In this document: positions 62,344 through 64,000 of the stretch, one piece after another
How positions within the stretch are numbered: position 1 is the first letter of the stretch
Layout of the letters: every line of letters starts with the position of its first letter
DNA from: Granulosicoccus sp045106855
GTDB taxonomy: Bacteria; Pseudomonadota; Gammaproteobacteria; Granulosicoccales; Granulosicoccaceae
Direction: 5' to 3'
DNA: 64,000 nt
Assembly: GCA_045106855.1 (NCBI GenBank)
Contig: JBGCFI010000007.1
Span: 124,001 to 188,000 of the forward strand
Notes under the pieces: model-generated
Databases searched by the model: none
What the model saw: the letters and a program-made list of their open reading frames with translations, nothing else
Told to the model about the DNA's origin: nothing
Position numbers and translations under genes: made by a program

Positions 62344-62386
62344 CTTCAGAGTGTAGTCTTATAGCCTGGCTATTAACGCTCTGAAG
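62344..62386 (+). terminator. nested stem-loop after tex
   Basis: CTTCAGAG (62344-62351) and CTCTGAAG (62379-62386) form a perfect 8-bp outer stem, with an inner short stem ATAG/CTAT inside. It is followed by TTCTTC rather than a clean T run. Probably the 3' end of the long tex transcript. Confidence 0.45.
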
Positions 62387-62438
62387 TTCTTCGCCGATGG
62401 TAGTTCAGATAAAGCAACCATAATTACCCAACATTCTC

Positions 62439-63389
62439 ATGACTGATACCTACCGTTTGGTTACCCGTAGCGATTTTGACGGACTTGTCTGTGCTGTGCT
62501 GTTAAAGCATCTGGATATGATTGAAGAAATCAGTTTTGTGCATCCAAAAGACATGCAGGATGGCAAGATTGACATAGGTGACAAGGACATCACGACAAAT
62601 CTACCCTTTGTGGATGGTGCGCATTTGGTGTTTGATCATCATGATTCGGAAGTCAAGCGCAATGATGTTCAGCAGGACAACTACATCATCGACGCCGATG
62701 CGCCTTCTGCCGCACGCGTTGTCTGGAAGCATTTCGGCGGGCATGCTGCGTTTCCCGAGCGTTGGGACGAAATGATGGAAGCTGTTGATAAGGCCGATTC
62801 AGCACAATACAATCTGGAGGAAGTATTGAATCCGCAACGTTGGGAATTGCTGAATATGTTGATGGATTCGCGCACCGGACTTGGAAGATTTCGTGATTTC
62901 AGGATTTCAAACTATGCGCTGATGATGGAGCTGATCGATCACTGCAAGGAATCGAGTATTGATGATATTCTGAAATTGCCTGATGTTTCTGAACGTGTCG
63001 ATCTGTATCTTGAGCATGCGGATGCATTCAAGGAGCAGATTCAACGTTGCAGTACTGTTCATGGCAATCTTGTGGTTCTGGATCTTCGAAACGAAGAGAC
63101 GATATATCCCGGTAGTCGATTTGCGATATACGCTTTGTTCCCCCAATGCAATATTTCAATACATCAAATGTGGGGTTTTAAACAACAGAACACGGTATTT
63201 GCCACGGGTAAATCTATCTTTGATCGTAGTTGCCAAACGGATGTTGGTGATCTCATGCTCCAGCACGGTGGTGGTGGGCATGCAGCCGCAGGTACCTGCC
63301 AGATCGATAACGATAAGGCAGATGAGGTACTAGCGACCTTGATAAAAAAGATTAACGACAACGAAAACCTGTTAGCAAAGGCCAGTTAG
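62439..63389 (+). CDS. DHH-family phosphoesterase (exopolyphosphatase-related)
   Basis: A 316-residue protein of the DHH/DHHA1 superfamily. The metal site is formed by RSDFDGLVCAVLLKH, FVDGAHLVFDHHDSE (the DHH motif) and an Asp in the third block (DKADSAQYN). The C-terminal DHHA1 domain has the GGGGHAAAGTC loop. Related enzymes hydrolyse nanoRNA, pAp or polyphosphate. Proteins with this exact pattern are annotated as exopolyphosphatase-related, without proven activity. ATG 62439, alone after the tex hairpin. Confidence 0.85.
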   Translation: MTDTYRLVTRSDFDGLVCAVLLKHLDMIEEISFVHPKDMQDGKIDIGDKDITTNLPFVDGAHLVFDHHDSEVKRNDVQQDNYIIDADAPSAARVVWKHFGGHAAFPERWDEMMEAVDKADSAQYNLEEVLNPQRWELLNMLMDSRTGLGRFRDFRISNYALMMELIDHCKESSIDDILKLPDVSERVDLYLEHADAFKEQIQRCSTVHGNLVVLDLRNEETIYPGSRFAIYALFPQCNISIHQMWGFKQQNTVFATGKSIFDRSCQTDVGDLMLQHGGGGHAAAGTCQIDNDKADEVLATLIKKINDNENLLAKAS

Positions 63390-63509
63390 TAAAGTTTGTG
63401 TTCGATACCAACTGTCAAAGAGGATAGTTTGCACGGGTTTACAGTTAGCGAGGAATAATTCGCAAATTCAGGCGGTATACTGATGTGCCGGAGCAGGAAG
63501 TTTGTGGCG

Positions 63510-63755
63510 ATGTCAGAAGGGCATAACTCCCAGGTGGTTCTCCTCGACAGCCAGCCTGTCGAACTTTATAAGATACTGAAGTTCGAAGGCCTGGTGGGCA
63601 GTGGGGCGCAGGCCAAGCTGGTGATCGATGACGGTATGGTACTGGTCAATGGTGGTGTTGAGACCAGGCGCAGGCGAAAGATTTACCACGGTGATCTTGT
63701 AGAGTTTGAAGGCAGACATCTGCAAATGGTGTTTGAAGATAGTGCTGATTCATGA
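63510..63755 (+). CDS. YbcJ-like S4 RNA-binding protein
   Basis: A small protein of about 81 residues made almost wholly of one S4 domain: IKFEGL-type LYKILKFEGLVGSGAQAKLVIDDGMVLVNGGVETRRRRKIYHGDLVEFEG. The order matches Escherichia coli YbcJ, which has 70 residues and an unclear function in ribosome or RNA metabolism. ATG 63510 with AGGAAG upstream is favoured over ATG 63483. The stop overlaps the next start (ATGA). Confidence 0.85.
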   Translation: MSEGHNSQVVLLDSQPVELYKILKFEGLVGSGAQAKLVIDDGMVLVNGGVETRRRRKIYHGDLVEFEGRHLQMVFEDSADS

Positions 63756-64000
63756 GTACCGCAAACACTCGCGAGATTGATTCACGTCTAGCGCAGTTCA
63801 ATCTCCTGGCTAGCAACCTGGTCTGGATTATACCGGCCTCGGTATTTGCTGCGCTGATTTTAGCGCTCGCAACCGGAGATCAGCTGTCCCTGCAATTCCG
63901 GACCCTCTGGTTCGGTGTCGTATTTATCATGCAGTTAGTGCGTTCCATTGTGCTTTTCCGCTGGCTACGCGATTCAACAACGGCGGACAACGTTCAGGAA
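63752..64000 (+). CDS. N-terminus of a membrane protein, cut by the window end
   Basis: ATG 63752 overlaps the S4 gene stop, and the frame is open to the last base (83 codons). The visible part, starting MSTANTREIDSRLAQFN, has two hydrophobic helices (about 21-41 and 53-69) followed by RWLRDSTTAD. Such a two-helix head with a cytoplasmic continuation is common in sensor kinases and cyclases, but the rest is missing, so no function is given. Confidence 0.6.
   Translation, partial: MSTANTREIDSRLAQFNLLASNLVWIIPASVFAALILALATGDQLSLQFRTLWFGVVFIMQLVRSIVLFRWLRDSTTADNVQE

Overview
The window is about 64 kb of gene-dense chromosomal DNA with roughly balanced base composition. I saw no rRNA, tRNA, phage, insertion sequence or CRISPR array. 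The style points to a heterotrophic, probably marine, proteobacterium and most likely a gammaproteobacterium: acs, tex, an ybcJ-like S4 gene, an RluA-type synthase, an ole olefin operon, and REP-like palindromes. That placement is inference from gene content, because no ribosomal or other phylogenetic marker lies in the window. Many genes begin with GTG or TTG, and many operon joints are 4-bp ATGA/GTGA/TTGA overlaps.

Layout. (1) 0-9.8 kb: acetyl-CoA synthetase, a DgcA-like flavin oxidoreductase, two membrane proteins, a creatinase with all three catalytic residues conserved, and an enolase-superfamily dehydratase. (2) 9.8-16 kb: a fructose-type ABC permease and ATPase without a binding protein, RidA, rhodanese, SDR, a PLP decarboxylase and an alpha/beta hydrolase. 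A 25-bp tandem-repeat array ending in a REP-like hairpin follows directly. (3) 16.8-23.2 kb: a YD-repeat lipoprotein, a large secreted protein with four Cys-rich repeats, and a copper ATPase. (4) 23.3-31 kb: a complete beta-hydroxyaspartate cycle (divergent bhcR, then bhcABCD with its own promoter and terminator), a GDSL hydrolase and a class III aminotransferase. (5) 34.2-43.1 kb: a LeuCD-type hydro-lyase facing a five-gene operon of HyuB, HyuA, an isochorismatase-fold protein, an ICL/PEP-mutase-family lyase and a flavoprotein. This is the best candidate for an undescribed pathway. (6) 43-47.5 kb: a PQQ-type dehydrogenase, a ClpP-fold membrane protein, a Zn peptidase, a small membrane protein and a YHS protein. 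(7) 47.7-52.5 kb: oleA, a fused oleBC and oleD, for long-chain olefins. (8) 52.5-64 kb: LysE exporter, EF-hand protein, a LacI-type sensor without a DNA-binding domain, an MFS transporter, an HpcH/HpaI aldolase, rluA-like, xdhC, tex, a DHH protein, an S4 protein and a truncated membrane protein.

How the parts may work together. Creatinase yields sarcosine and then glycine. The DgcA-like enzyme belongs to a family that demethylates N-methyl amino acids. The beta-hydroxyaspartate cycle condenses glycine with glyoxylate to make C4 units. This suggests an organism living on small nitrogenous and C2 compounds. The LeuCD/Hyu cluster can be read as ring opening of a cyclic imide or lactam, amide hydrolysis, desaturation, hydration and aldol cleavage to pyruvate plus a short acid. 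That is a hypothesis built from families and gene order, not something the sequence proves.
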